Positions 51,174 to 61,256 of a DNA stretch of 64,000 bases are shown one piece after another; position 1 is the first letter of the stretch; every line of letters begins with the position of its first letter. The DNA comes from Duganella sp. sic0402. Lineage in GTDB: Bacteria; Pseudomonadota; Gammaproteobacteria; Burkholderiales; Burkholderiaceae_D. The position numbers and the translations under genes are program-made. The DNA lies in contig NZ_JAHUWK010000014.1 in the NCBI RefSeq assembly GCF_019219065.1, positions 1-64,000 of the forward strand, written 5' to 3'. The notes beneath the pieces are model-generated. The model saw only the letters and a list, made by a program, of their open reading frames with translations. It was not told where the DNA came from and did no database searches.

Positions 51174-52019
51174 TCACCCATCCCGGTTGCGCAAGGCCAC
51201 TGTCATGCTGAATATGCGCCGCGCCCGCAGGCGTTCGGCTGGCGGCAGACGGCCCTCTTCCACCCGCACACCAACATCCTCTGGATGCGCGTCGGCGTAA
51301 GTCGCGCCAAACAGATCGAAGCGCGCCGCCAGCGTATCCGCCCGAGAATTCACCGAGCCTTTCAACAGCAAGGCCAGCTTCACACTGCATACCCGACGCC
51401 ATGCGTCGGCAGCCTTCACCGCAGTGGCGTTCAGATAGGTATTCGGCACGCCGTCGAGCGGCGTATCCAGATCCACGCCGTACAGCACCTGAAATGATTC
51501 GATGCCCCGCACCACGGCGTCCGCGCCCCAGCCGCCGGCCCCGCGATATTTGCAGCGCAGCTCAGGTTCGCCATCTGCATCGGCAGCCACGTAGAAGACG
51601 CTCCAGCCGCGCACCCCGCCAGGCACGGAAAAGCCACCGCAGTGGACGCTCGCGCCGTCGTCCGTGCCGGCGAAGCGCAAGGCCAGCACATCACTACCGT
51701 TGATCACCGGCGGCAAAGGGCTGCTGACCCCATCACTGCTGCGGCTGACGCTGGCTGCGTCCAGTCCGTCCACGGACGCCGTGTCCAACACGGGTGGTGC
51801 CGCGCCGCTATCCCAGTTCACATAGGCGGCTTGCCGTATCGCGTGCGCCATCATCGACAAGGCATATCGCCCGCTGTCGCTGAGCCACACGTTATCGCTG
51901 TGATTGCGATAGTTGCCGCTGGTTCCTACCAGCAGTCCGCTGGCCAGCAAGGCGACCAACAGTCCCAGCGTAATGGCGATCAGGAACTCGACCACGCTCC
52001 ATCCTTGGCGGCGCTTCAT
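51174..52019 (-). CDS. pilW: Minor pilin PilW
   Basis: From ATG 52019 the protein has 281 residues: MKRRQG then WSVVEFLIAITLGLLVALLA (Glu at +5), followed by SDSGRYALSMMAHAIRQAAY, a typical PilW segment. It overlaps the pilV stop by 4 bases. A longer frame upstream is an artefact of the pilV coding sequence. The large C-terminal part carries cysteines expected to form disulfides. Confidence 0.9.
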   Translation of the reverse strand: MKRRQGWSVVEFLIAITLGLLVALLASGLLVGTSGNYRNHSDNVWLSDSGRYALSMMAHAIRQAAYVNWDSGAAPPVLDTASVDGLDAASVSRSSDGVSSPLPPVINGSDVLALRFAGTDDGASVHCGGFSVPGGVRGWSVFYVAADADGEPELRCKYRGAGGWGADAVVRGIESFQVLYGVDLDTPLDGVPNTYLNATAVKAADAWRRVCSVKLALLLKGSVNSRADTLAARFDLFGATYADAHPEDVGVRVEEGRLPPAERLRARRIFSMTVALRNRDG

Positions 52020-52552
52020 GGCGTTGCTCCCACCGCCATCGCCACGCCGGGCAGATATTCGCCTTCCGCATCGGTCTGCGGCGTACCGTCTGGATGCTTG
52101 CCGCGCCAGCCGACTTTCACCACCACGGGCGCGGCTGCACCACCCACGCAGGCCCATTGCAATTTGCCGCCGCTCCACAGGCCACTGTCCCGGCAGACCA
52201 CCACCCGGCCAGCAGGCAGGTTCTGTCTGGCCGCCAGCTTGGCGTCGTACATATCGGAGAAAGCAAGCTGTGCCGCGTCGCAAGCACCGCCATGGCAATG
52301 CGCCAATGGCGCGGATGGCACAGGCTCGGCCAGCGCATCGTAATTCAGCGTCAGATAGGTTGCGGACTGCGAAGGATTGGTGCGCATGCGCTCCGCCAAC
52401 GAGGTCGCCAGTTGCGTCGCATGCGACAGCAGCACCGCCTGATGCCGCGCCCGCAGAGCGCCCAGCTGCAAGGCCACGCCGCCGATGATGCCCAGCGCGA
52501 GCACCAGCACCGCAATCAGAATTTCCAGCAGGGTAAAGCCGCGTGCACGCAT
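52016..52552 (-). CDS. pilV: Minor pilin PilV
   Basis: From ATG 52552 (GGAGG 7 bases upstream) the protein has 178 residues: MRARG then FTLLEILIAVLVLALGIIGG with Glu at +5, then LRARHQAVLLSHATQLATSL as in PilV. It is the first gene of a six-gene operon (pilV-W-X-Y1-E-fimT) in which most neighbours overlap by 4 bases. A FimU/FimT-type gene usually comes first; here it comes last. Confidence 0.9.
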   Translation of the reverse strand: MRARGFTLLEILIAVLVLALGIIGGVALQLGALRARHQAVLLSHATQLATSLAERMRTNPSQSATYLTLNYDALAEPVPSAPLAHCHGGACDAAQLAFSDMYDAKLAARQNLPAGRVVVCRDSGLWSGGKLQWACVGGAAAPVVVKVGWRGKHPDGTPQTDAEGEYLPGVAMAVGATP

Positions 52553-52666
52553 GGCACACCTCCGCAAGTCGTGGAGACTGCCTTAGAAGTTAGCAGCGGC
52601 GACAGCAGAGAATATGAGGTGGATCAAACGTGCGCTAGCCAGGTGCCAGCTGAGTGCCAGCAAATG

Positions 52667-53140
52667 CTAGTTTTTGCGTGGCGACTTGGGCTCCTGGCCC
52701 ACTTCGGCAATCGCATCCTGGAACGAGGCCAGATCCTCGAAGTTTTTATAGACGGAGGCAAAGCGGATGTACGCCACGTTGTCGAGGCGCTGCAGCTCTT
52801 GCATCACCAGCTCGCCGATGTAGCCGGTTTCCACTTCGCGCTTGCCGCTGGTCAGCAGCTTTTCTTCAATCGACGCGATCGCGGCGTCAACAGCTGGGGC
52901 CGCTACCGGACGCTTGCGCAAGGCCAGCTCCAGGCTGCCGCGCAGCTTGGCCGCCGTGTATTCAGTACGGCTGCCGTTTTTCTTGACCACATACGGCATC
53001 ACCAGTTCGATGCGCTCATACGTGGTAAATCGTTTATCACATTTACCGCAGCGCCGGCGCCGGCGTATGGAGTCCCCTTCCTCGGATACGCGCGTATCGA
53101 GAACCTGGGTTTCTTCATGCTGGCAGAACGGACATTTCAT
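52667..53140 (-). CDS. nrdR: Transcriptional repressor NrdR
   Basis: A 157-residue repressor. The N-terminal zinc ribbon has MKCPFCQHEETQVLDTR and RRRRCGKCDKRFTTYER (four cysteines). The ATP-cone domain follows (VKKNGSRTEYTAAKLRGSL) and ends near 135. NrdR senses ATP/dATP and represses ribonucleotide reductase genes by binding NrdR boxes. It follows glyA on the same strand, after a strong hairpin. Confidence 0.97.
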   Translation of the reverse strand: MKCPFCQHEETQVLDTRVSEEGDSIRRRRRCGKCDKRFTTYERIELVMPYVVKKNGSRTEYTAAKLRGSLELALRKRPVAAPAVDAAIASIEEKLLTSGKREVETGYIGELVMQELQRLDNVAYIRFASVYKNFEDLASFQDAIAEVGQEPKSPRKN

Positions 53141-53161
53141 AGTAGCGCTAACTTAAATAGC

Positions 53162-53189
53162 CGTGGTCCCGGCGTTCGCCGGGACCACG
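53162..53189. repeat. 12-bp perfect hairpin between glyA and nrdR
   Basis: CGTGGTCCCGGC and its exact complement close a 4-base loop, 12 bases after the glyA stop. No T-run follows on the minus strand, so it may attenuate or stabilise the glyA-nrdR transcript rather than end it fully. Confidence 0.7.
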
Positions 53190-53200
53190 TGCTGTTGGGA

Positions 53201-54448
<1,248 letters not shown>

Positions 54449-54542
54449 GAAAAAACTCCAATCGAATGAGTAACTTATTACTGGCAGTTGGATCGAAAGA
54501 GAGAAGCCATAGCGGACCGGCAGCCTCTTCGTGCTTTCCATC

Positions 54543-54622
54543 GAGGGCTGCCCAGGCGAACGGCTGTTGAAATCTCACGTTTCCCGGTGGATACCCACCT
54601 TTCGCGGACGGTCTCAAACGCA
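54543..54622 (-). promoter_or_regulatory. ZTP (pfl-motif) riboswitch upstream of glyA
   Basis: On the minus strand the leader holds CGCGAAAGGTGGG, then CCACCGGGAAACGTGAG, and after a linker GTTCGCCTGGGCAG. These match the conserved halves of the pfl/ZTP aptamer (GGCGAA-GGUGG...CCACCGGGGAGC; CCGCCUGGGCA). Downstream, GGCAGCC (inside the aptamer) can pair with GGCTGCC about 20 bases later, a likely expression platform. ZTP riboswitches turn on one-carbon genes such as glyA. The match is by eye; boundaries are approximate. Confidence 0.82.
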
Positions 54623-54809
54623 CCATTCCAGTGCAATTTTGAGCATCATTCCAGCTTTTCGCCAGTTACGTGAGACGTAATGGAAGCCAGATTGTATTGG
54701 ATGCGCCAGATTTGAGCAAGAAAATGAGTTACCTAAAAGGCAAGACAACCTCCGCCGCTGTTTGCGGCTACAATTTTGTCCACCTTTCCACTCCCACCAA
54801 GGACAGATC

Positions 54810-55556
54810 ATGATCGTCTTCATCACCGGCGCCACCGCCGGCTTCGGCGCCGCAATGGCCCGCATCTTCGCCAAAAACGGCCATAAAGTGCTGATCAGTG
54901 GCCGCCGCGAAGACCGTCTGCAGGCGCTGTCCACCGAATTGGGCGACGCCGTCCGTCCGCTTGTGCTGGACGTGACCGACAAAGCCTCGATCCAGGCGGC
55001 GCTGGACGGCCTGCCGGCCGAATGGCGCGCTATCGATGTGCTGATCAACAATGCCGGCCTGGCGCTGGGCGTGACGCCGGCGCACACCTCGTCGCTGGAA
55101 GACTGGGATACGATGATTGCCACCAACGTCAGCGGCCTGGTGGCCATGACCCGCGCGATTCTGCCCGGCATGGTCGAGCGCAACAGCGGCACGGTGATCA
55201 ATATCGGCTCGATCGCCGGTTCGACGCCTTATCCGGGCGGCAATGTGTATGGCGCGACCAAGGCCTTCGTCAACCAGTTCACGCAGAATCTGCGTGCCGA
55301 CCTGGCTGGCACCGGTGTGCGCTGCACGAATCTGGCGCCAGGCCTGTGCGGCGGCACCGAGTTCTCGAATGTGCGCCTGAAGGATGACGCGGCGGCCGCC
55401 AAGGTCTACGAAGGCACCACCCCGCTGAGCGCCGACGACATCGCCAACACGGCCTACTGGATCGCCACCCTCCCCCCGCATGTCAACATCAACCGGATTG
55501 ACATGATGCCAACTTGCCAAGGCTACGGCCCGCTGAACATCAAGCGCAACGTCTAA
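54810..55556 (+). CDS. ydfG: SDR-family NADP-dependent oxidoreductase YdfG
   Basis: From ATG 54810 (AAGGACA upstream) the protein has 248 residues. The classical SDR motifs are TGATAGFGAAMA (cofactor loop), INNAGLALG, catalytic Ser in GSIAGSTPYPG, and YGATK with Tyr and Lys. The ending PPHVNINRIDMMP is typical of YdfG, which reduces malonic semialdehyde and oxidises serine or allothreonine. It is followed by a hairpin and is transcribed alone. Confidence 0.9.
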   Translation: MIVFITGATAGFGAAMARIFAKNGHKVLISGRREDRLQALSTELGDAVRPLVLDVTDKASIQAALDGLPAEWRAIDVLINNAGLALGVTPAHTSSLEDWDTMIATNVSGLVAMTRAILPGMVERNSGTVINIGSIAGSTPYPGGNVYGATKAFVNQFTQNLRADLAGTGVRCTNLAPGLCGGTEFSNVRLKDDAAAAKVYEGTTPLSADDIANTAYWIATLPPHVNINRIDMMPTCQGYGPLNIKRNV

Positions 55557-55564
55557 GAAACTAG

Positions 55565-55595
55565 CTAAGCCTCCCGACACTTAAGGGAGGCTTAG
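55565..55595 (+). terminator. Probable terminator after ydfG
   Basis: CTAAGCCTCCC and GGGAGGCTTAG form an 11-base perfect stem with a 9-base loop, followed by only a short T stretch (TTT). It should act as a moderate terminator. Confidence 0.65.
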
Positions 55596-55765
55596 TTTCC
55601 AACCGTGCATGAAATAATTTCGTAAGGCATTGTTACAATACTTGGCAATGACAAGGAAACCGCTTTATTGTTCCTGGCGAACCTTTGCGCTCCAGTTGAT
55701 AAAATTCAACCAAAACAACAATATCGCGTAGAATGTTGCTCAATCATTTAAGCAGTCAAAACAAC

Positions 55766-56188
55766 ATGCCAGCAGATTTCATCTGGAACGTGCGGGTCTA
55801 CTACGAAGACACCGACGCCGGCGGTATCGTCTACTACGCAAACTATCTCAAATTCTTCGAGCGGGCCCGCACCGAGTGGCTGCGCGCGCTCGACGTCAAC
55901 CAGCACACATTGCTGGAACAGCACGACACCCTGTTCGTCGTCAAAAGCGTGAGCGCGGAGTATCATGCGCCTGCGAAGCTGGATGATGAACTAAAATTAA
56001 CGGTTAGCATCGAAAAGCTTGGCCGCGCCTCCATCGTTTTCCACCAGGAAGCGTGGCGCGGCGAACAGTTGCTGAACACGGCCCGTGTCAAAGTGGGCTG
56101 TGTCGACGCCGCCCTGCGCCCGCGCGCGGTGCCTGCGGTCGTTGCCGAAAAAATGCGCTCTACCAGTACCACCACCCAAACCGATTGA
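55766..56188 (+). CDS. ybgC: Acyl-CoA thioesterase YbgC (Tol-Pal associated)
   Basis: From ATG 55766 the protein has 140 residues; ATG 55733 is an alternative, and neither start has a strong ribosome-binding site. The hot-dog-fold thioesterase signature VYYEDTDAGGIVYYANYLKF holds the catalytic Asp (4-hydroxybenzoyl-CoA thioesterase type). YbgC is nearly always the first gene of the tol-pal operon, and tolQ starts 6 bases after it. Confidence 0.94.
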   Translation: MPADFIWNVRVYYEDTDAGGIVYYANYLKFFERARTEWLRALDVNQHTLLEQHDTLFVVKSVSAEYHAPAKLDDELKLTVSIEKLGRASIVFHQEAWRGEQLLNTARVKVGCVDAALRPRAVPAVVAEKMRSTSTTTQTD

Positions 56189-56194
56189 TAAACA

Positions 56195-56887
56195 ATGAAC
56201 GTCACCCAAGACCTTTCTTTCCTGTCCCTCATCACCAATGCGCACCTGATCGTGCAATTGATCATGGCGCTGCTGTTCATCATTTCGCTGACCAGCTGGA
56301 CCTATATCTTCAGCAAGCTGTTTGCGATCAAATCGGCGCGCCGACTGACGGTGGAATTTGAAAAGACCTTCTGGGCCGGCGGCAACCTGCACGCCCTGTA
56401 CCAGAACGCCGGCAAGGACCGCGCCAACAGCGGCCCGCTGGCGCGCATCTTCGAAGCCGGTATGGGCGAGTTCATCAAGTCCAAGGCCGCCTTCGCCGCC
56501 AACCGCGACAACCTGGACGCCGGCGCCGTGCTGGACAGCGCCCGCCGCGCCATGCGCGCCGCCTTCCAGCGCGAGATGGATGCGCTGGAATCGCACCTGG
56601 CCTTCCTGGCCTCGGTCGGTTCGGTATCGCCGTACATCGGCCTGCTGGGCACCGTGTGGGGCATCATGAACGCCTTCCGTGGCCTGGCCAATGTGCAGCA
56701 AGCCACGCTGGCTGCTGTCGCGCCAGGTATCGCGGAAGCGCTGATCGCCACCGCCATCGGCCTGTTTGCGGCAATTCCGGCCTTCGTTGCCTATAACCGC
56801 TTCTCCTACGACGTGGACCGCCTGGCGATCCGTTTTGAGAGCTTTGTCGAAGAGTTCTCCAACATCCTGCAGCGTCAATCGCGTTAA
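56195..56887 (+). CDS. tolQ: Tol-Pal system protein TolQ
   Basis: A 230-residue inner-membrane protein with three membrane segments (about 18-38, 135-160, 170-195). Signature stretches are FLASVGSVSPYIGLLGTVWG and IAEALIATAIGLFAAIPAFV. It forms the proton-driven stator with TolR and energises TolA during cell division. Confidence 0.97.
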   Translation: MNVTQDLSFLSLITNAHLIVQLIMALLFIISLTSWTYIFSKLFAIKSARRLTVEFEKTFWAGGNLHALYQNAGKDRANSGPLARIFEAGMGEFIKSKAAFAANRDNLDAGAVLDSARRAMRAAFQREMDALESHLAFLASVGSVSPYIGLLGTVWGIMNAFRGLANVQQATLAAVAPGIAEALIATAIGLFAAIPAFVAYNRFSYDVDRLAIRFESFVEEFSNILQRQSR

Positions 56888-56892
56888 TCACT

Positions 56893-57330
56893 ATGGCCTC
56901 TTCCTTCTCCAGCAGCATGCGCGGCGGCCGTAGCCGCAAGCTGAAGTCCGAGATCAACGTCGTGCCGTACATCGACGTGATGCTGGTGTTGCTGATTATC
57001 TTTATGGTGATGCCGTCGGCCAACGACCCGAGCGTGGTGGACCTGCCGCGCGCGGAAAAATCCACCAAGCCGCCGAGCGACTTCGTGCAGATCGTGCTGA
57101 AGCCGAACGGTGCGCTGTCGATCGGCATCAAAGGCAAAGGCGAAGACGCGCCGGAAACCGCACCGAACCGCGATGCACTGGTGCGCAAGCTGCGCACCAT
57201 CCATACCGAGTATCCGGACTATCCAGTGCTGATCGCCGGCGACAAGGACAGCAAGTACGACGACGTCATCCAACTGATTTCAGAAGCGAAAAAGCTGGGC
57301 ATCACCCGCGTAGGGCTGTCCACCAAGTAA
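56893..57330 (+). CDS. tolR: Tol-Pal system protein TolR
   Basis: A 145-residue protein with one membrane segment near residue 22-42: NVVPYIDVMLVLLIIFMVMP carries the proton-channel Asp (YIDVML). The periplasmic domain ends GITRVGLSTK. It starts 5 bases after tolQ, and the tolA ATG follows its stop directly. Confidence 0.97.
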   Translation: MASSFSSSMRGGRSRKLKSEINVVPYIDVMLVLLIIFMVMPSANDPSVVDLPRAEKSTKPPSDFVQIVLKPNGALSIGIKGKGEDAPETAPNRDALVRKLRTIHTEYPDYPVLIAGDKDSKYDDVIQLISEAKKLGITRVGLSTK

Positions 57331-58257
57331 ATGCAGAATATGAAACCCGCAACTGCTGGCGGCCCGTACAAGGTTCCGCGACAACACAATGGCTTGCGCT
57401 CCGGCTTCCTGGCCGTGACGATGCACGCTGTGCTGTTGCTGTTCCTGTGGGTCGGCGTCAGCTGGCAAAACAATGATCCGGTGGAAGTGCAGGCCGAAAT
57501 CTGGGACATGAAGGTGCAGGAAGCCGCGCCGCCGGCGCCAACGCCCGATCCCGCCCCTGAGCCGGAACCCGAGCCGGAAGTGGTTCAACCGCCGCCGCCC
57601 GTGCCCAAGGTCGAAGCGCCGCCAGAGCCGAAGGAAGATCCGGAAATCGCCCTGCAGCGCATCAAGAAGAAAAAGCTGGAAGAAGAGAAGGCTGAGAAGC
57701 TGGAACAGGCGCGCCTGAAGAAAGAGGCGGACGAGAAGCTGGCCAAGCTGGAAGCCAAGAAAAAAGCTGAGCAGAAGGCCAAAGAGGAAAAAGAAAAGGC
57801 CGAGGAAGAAGCCAGGGAAAAGGCCCTCGCCGAGAAAGAGAAGAAAAAAGCCGCCGCTGAAAAGCTGGCCAAGGAAAAGGCCGAGAAAGCCGCCAAGGAC
57901 AAAGCCTTCGCAGCGGAGATGAGCCGCATCACCGGCGCCGCCGCCAAAGGCACCACCGGGACTGCCGCGCAGTCGACTGGCGGACGCACCGACGGCGGCT
58001 ACCGGGCAGCAGTGATCGCCAAGATCAAGAGCAATTTGAACGGCAATTTCGATGACAACCTGACCGCCAGCTATGCCATCAAACAATTGCCGACCGGCGA
58101 GATCATCGGCGTTCGCAAGCTGAAAGGCAGTGGCTCGGACGCCTATGACCGCGCGATTGAGAGCGCGATTAACGCATCGTCACCACTACCCAAGAAAAAA
58201 GATGGTACGGTAGAGAGCGACATTACCGCTGATTTCAAAATGAAGGATATGCACTGA
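57331..58257 (+). CDS. tolA: Cell-envelope spanning protein TolA
   Basis: A 308-residue protein. Domain I is a single membrane helix (about 27-48, FLAVTMHAVLLLFLWVGV). A proline/glutamate-rich segment (about 65-105) is followed by a long Lys/Glu/Ala helix (about 105-200). The C-terminal domain III begins near 215 (GGYRAAVIAKIKSNLN) and ends VESDITADFKMKDMH. TolA links the TolQ/R motor to TolB and Pal at the outer membrane. Its repetitive codons create many spurious antisense frames. Confidence 0.96.
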   Translation: MQNMKPATAGGPYKVPRQHNGLRSGFLAVTMHAVLLLFLWVGVSWQNNDPVEVQAEIWDMKVQEAAPPAPTPDPAPEPEPEPEVVQPPPPVPKVEAPPEPKEDPEIALQRIKKKKLEEEKAEKLEQARLKKEADEKLAKLEAKKKAEQKAKEEKEKAEEEAREKALAEKEKKKAAAEKLAKEKAEKAAKDKAFAAEMSRITGAAAKGTTGTAAQSTGGRTDGGYRAAVIAKIKSNLNGNFDDNLTASYAIKQLPTGEIIGVRKLKGSGSDAYDRAIESAINASSPLPKKKDGTVESDITADFKMKDMH

Positions 58258-58258
58258 C

Positions 58259-59524
58259 ATGAAAAAACTGAATATGCTCTACACCGGCCTGGTCATCGCC
58301 GCCACCATGGGCAGCGCCCAGGCCCAGATGCGGATTGAGATCTCCGGCGTCGGCAACAATCAGATCCCGGTGGCAGTGGCCGGCTTTGCCAACGAAGGCG
58401 TCTCGCCACAGAAAATCTCCGAGATCATCAAGGCCGACCTGGAACGCAGTGGCGCCTTCAAGATCATCGACGCCGGCGTCATCAACGACGTCAACAACAT
58501 CGACTATAGCGGCTGGAAAGCCAAGGGCGCGGCTGCGCTGGTGGTCGGCACCGTCGACGCACTGGCCGATGGCCGCTACGACGTGCGTTACAAGCTGCTC
58601 GACACCAGCCAGCAGGCCAAGATCTCCAACCTGGACAAGTCGGTCACCGCCCAGTTCACGCGCCTGTCGGCACACCAGATCGCTGACGACGTGTTCTTCA
58701 AGCTGACCGGCATCAAGGGTGCATTCTCGACCCGCATCGCCTACGTCAAGCAGGAAGGCCGCACCTACCAGCTGATGGTGGCTGACGCTGACGGCGAAAG
58801 CGAACAGCTGGCGCTGCGCTCGAACGAACCGATCATCTCGCCATCCTGGTCGCCGGATGGCACCAAGGTCGCCTACGTCTCGTTCGAACAGAAAAAGCCG
58901 GTGGTCTACGTGCAGAACCTGATCACCCGCGCGCGCACCGTGGTGGCCAACGAAAAAGGCAGCAACTCGGCCCCATCGTGGGCGCCTAGCGGCAACAAGC
59001 TGGCGATCGCCCTGTCGAAGAGCGGCAATACCCAGGTCTACACCGTCAACGCCGACGGCAGCAACCTGCGCCGCGCCTCCAACAGCTCCGGCATCGACAC
59101 CGAACCGCAATGGTCGTCCGATGGCGAAAGCATCTACTTCACCAGTGACCGCAGCGGCGGCCCGCAGATCTACCGCATGAACGCCGACGGCGGCGACGCC
59201 AAGCGCGTCACCTTCGGCGGCAGCTACAACATCAGCCCGCGCATCTCGGCCGACGGCAAAACCCTGGCCTACATCTCGCGCCGCGACGGCAACTTCCAGC
59301 TGTACGTGCTGGACCTGGCCAGCGGGCAGGAGCTGCGCCTGTCGGACACCACCAGTGATGAATCCCCAAGCTTTGCCCCCAACGGCAAATACATCATGTA
59401 CGCCACCCAGGCCGGCGGCCGCAAATCGCTGGCCGTGGTTTCGGTTGACGGACGTGTTAAACAACGCCTGACCACTCAGGCGGGCAACATCAAGGAGCCC
59501 ACCTGGGGTCCGTTCATGCAGTAA
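58259..59524 (+). CDS. tolB: Periplasmic protein TolB
   Basis: A 421-residue protein with signal peptide (cleavage near AQA). The N-terminal TolB domain runs to about residue 160. The rest is a six-bladed WD40-like propeller with repeated ISPSWSPDGTKVAYVS-type blades (PSWAPSGNKLA, PQWSSDGESIYF, PRISADGKTLAYIS). It shuttles between TolA and Pal. Two bases separate it from tolA. Confidence 0.97.
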   Translation: MKKLNMLYTGLVIAATMGSAQAQMRIEISGVGNNQIPVAVAGFANEGVSPQKISEIIKADLERSGAFKIIDAGVINDVNNIDYSGWKAKGAAALVVGTVDALADGRYDVRYKLLDTSQQAKISNLDKSVTAQFTRLSAHQIADDVFFKLTGIKGAFSTRIAYVKQEGRTYQLMVADADGESEQLALRSNEPIISPSWSPDGTKVAYVSFEQKKPVVYVQNLITRARTVVANEKGSNSAPSWAPSGNKLAIALSKSGNTQVYTVNADGSNLRRASNSSGIDTEPQWSSDGESIYFTSDRSGGPQIYRMNADGGDAKRVTFGGSYNISPRISADGKTLAYISRRDGNFQLYVLDLASGQELRLSDTTSDESPSFAPNGKYIMYATQAGGRKSLAVVSVDGRVKQRLTTQAGNIKEPTWGPFMQ

Positions 59525-59551
59525 TAACGATCTACTACTAGGAGAATTAAT

Positions 59552-60085
59552 ATGCGTAAACTCAGCAGCTTAGCATTTGCCATCACGACCGCCGCCATCC
59601 TCGCCGCTTGCTCGTCGACCCCGATCGATGACAAAAAACCTGCGCCAGTGGTAGAGCGTCCGGTCGACAAAGCCGTACAGCCACAAGCCGACACCCGCAC
59701 CGTTGCGCCAGTCGAAACCAAATCGCTGGACCCGCTGGACGATCCAAAAGGCGTGCTGGCTAACCGCAGCGTCTACTTCGACTTCGACAGCTACGCCGTG
59801 CGCGCTGACGGCAAGCCAGTGGTGGAAAACCACTCGGCTTACCTGGTCAAAAACAAAGCCCGCGCTATCCTGATCCAAGGTAACACCGACGAACGCGGTG
59901 GCGCCGAGTACAACCTGGCCCTGGGCCAGAAACGCGCCGAAGCCGTGCGCAAAGCCATGGCCACCCTGGGCGTGCCTGAATCGCAGATCGAAGCCGTCTC
60001 GCTGGGCAAGGAAAAACCAAAAGCCACCGGCGCCAACGAAGAAGCATGGGCACAAAACCGCCGTGCTGACATCGTTTACAAATAA
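59552..60085 (+). CDS. pal: Peptidoglycan-associated lipoprotein Pal
   Basis: A 177-residue lipoprotein. The lipobox ILAAC gives acylation at Cys near residue 20. The OmpA-like domain begins near 70 (SVYFDFDSYAVRADGKPVV) and binds meso-diaminopimelate peptidoglycan through GNTDERGGAEYNLALGQKRA. It anchors the outer membrane to the wall and is clustered at division sites by TolB and the Tol motor. A terminator follows. Confidence 0.97.
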   Translation: MRKLSSLAFAITTAAILAACSSTPIDDKKPAPVVERPVDKAVQPQADTRTVAPVETKSLDPLDDPKGVLANRSVYFDFDSYAVRADGKPVVENHSAYLVKNKARAILIQGNTDERGGAEYNLALGQKRAEAVRKAMATLGVPESQIEAVSLGKEKPKATGANEEAWAQNRRADIVYK

Positions 60086-60124
60086 TCAAAAGCACTACCT
60101 TTTTGCCGGGTCACAGGCATAATA

Positions 60125-60168
60125 CGGGGCGGCGCGCGGTACAAATCCGCGCCCTGCCCCGTTTTTTT
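60125..60168 (+). terminator. Terminator between pal and cpoB
   Basis: CGGGGCGGCGCGCGG pairs with CCGCGCCCTGCCCCG (one bulge), followed by seven T residues. It splits cpoB from the upstream operon at least in part. Confidence 0.88.
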
Positions 60169-60200
60169 ATTGTTTAGATTTGTGTGAAAGAGCGCCCGAC

Positions 60201-60956
60201 ATGATGAAATTCTCCAAATCCGGCCTGAGCGCCGCCCTGCTGGCTGCGATGACCTGGCTGCCGCTGCAAGCCCATGCCGGCCTGTTCGACGACGACGAAG
60301 CCCGCAAAGCCCTGCTCGACCTGCGCGCCAAGGTGGAAGCGATGCGCACCGAGCTGCAAGCACGCATCGACAACAAATCCGACAAGTCCAGCACCCTGGA
60401 CCTGATCAACCAGAACGACGCCACGCTGCAGCAGGTGAACCAGCTGCGCGGCCAGATCGAAGTGCTGGCCAACGAACTGGCCAACGCGCAAAAGCGCCAG
60501 AAAGACTTCTACGTCGACCTCGACACCCGCCTGCGCAAGCTGGAGCCGCGCGAAGTCACCATCGACGGCAAAACCTCACAGGTTGATCCTGGCGAGCAGC
60601 GCAACTACGAAGCCGCCACCAAGCTGTTCACCGCCGGCGACTACAAGGCGGCCGGCGTAGCGCTGCAGGAATTCGTCCAGCGCTATCCAGGCTCCAGCTA
60701 CGCGCCGAACGCGCAATACTGGCTGGGCAACGCCTACTTCGCCCAGCGCGACTGCAAAGCCGCCATCGCGGCGCAGCTGGTGGTGCTGAAAAACTACCCG
60801 GACAGCCCAAAAGCCCCGGACGCCATGCTGAACATCGCCAGCTGCCAGACCGAGCTGAAAGACAAGGCTGCCAAAAAGACATTGCAAGACCTGATCAAGC
60901 AATATCCTGACTCGACGGCGGCCGAGACGGCGAAACAGCGCCTGGGCGGCAAATAA
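60201..60956 (+). CDS. cpoB: Cell division coordinator CpoB (YbgF)
   Basis: From ATG 60201 the protein has 251 residues. The signal peptide ends near AHA; a coiled coil (about 25-95, ending KRQKDFYVDLDTRLRKLE) precedes tetratricopeptide repeats (EQRNYEAATKLFTAGDYKAA, YPGSSYAPNAQYWLGNAYF and later copies). CpoB coordinates peptidoglycan synthesis with Tol-driven outer-membrane constriction. It is the last gene of the tol-pal locus and is followed by tRNA-Lys. Confidence 0.95.
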   Translation: MMKFSKSGLSAALLAAMTWLPLQAHAGLFDDDEARKALLDLRAKVEAMRTELQARIDNKSDKSSTLDLINQNDATLQQVNQLRGQIEVLANELANAQKRQKDFYVDLDTRLRKLEPREVTIDGKTSQVDPGEQRNYEAATKLFTAGDYKAAGVALQEFVQRYPGSSYAPNAQYWLGNAYFAQRDCKAAIAAQLVVLKNYPDSPKAPDAMLNIASCQTELKDKAAKKTLQDLIKQYPDSTAAETAKQRLGGK

Positions 60957-60970
60957 TTACCGCTGGGTAT

Positions 60971-61000
60971 TTGACAGCCGGGCTAGTGATCCCCTATAAT
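60971..61000 (+). promoter_or_regulatory. Consensus sigma-70 promoter of the tRNA-Lys genes
   Basis: TTGACA (60971-60976) and TATAAT (60995-61000), both perfect, have an 18-base spacer and lie 14 bases before the first tRNA-Lys. Confidence 0.92.
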
Positions 61001-61014
61001 CTCGCTTCTTTCGG

Positions 61015-61090
61015 GGGTCGTTAGCTCAGCTGGTAGAGCAGCGGACTTTTAATCCGTTGGTCGCAGGTTCGAATCCCGCACGGCCTACCA
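61015..61090 (+). tRNA. tRNA-Lys(UUU), first copy
   Basis: This 76-nt gene runs from GGGTCGT to CCA, with anticodon TTT in CGGACTTTTAATCCG, T-loop GTTCGAATC and encoded CCA. The acceptor stem pairs GGGTCGT with ACGGCCT. It is identical to the next copy. Confidence 0.97.
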
Positions 61091-61119
61091 TTCCGAAAGT
61101 ACCTAGGTTTTATGCCTAT

Positions 61120-61195
61120 GGGTCGTTAGCTCAGCTGGTAGAGCAGCGGACTTTTAATCCGTTGGTCGCAGGTTCGAATCCCGCACGGCCTACCA
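61120..61195 (+). tRNA. tRNA-Lys(UUU), second copy
   Basis: The 76 bases are identical to the first copy, 29 bases downstream, in the same transcript. A terminator follows at 61207. Confidence 0.97.
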
Positions 61196-61206
61196 AGATT
61201 CATCAG

Positions 61207-61230
61207 AAAAGCCACCTTCGGGTGGCTTTT
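61207..61230 (+). terminator. Terminator after the tRNA-Lys pair
   Basis: AAAAGCCACC, loop TTCG, GGTGGCTTTT: a 10-base perfect stem with a T-run. Confidence 0.9.
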
Positions 61231-61256
61231 CTGTTTTCCCGAAAAGAAGGCGCGCC

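Noticed and set aside
52020..52559. N-terminal extension of pilW
   Set aside because: It lies wholly inside pilV in another frame. The prepilin signal at 52019 with a 4-base overlap is the real start.
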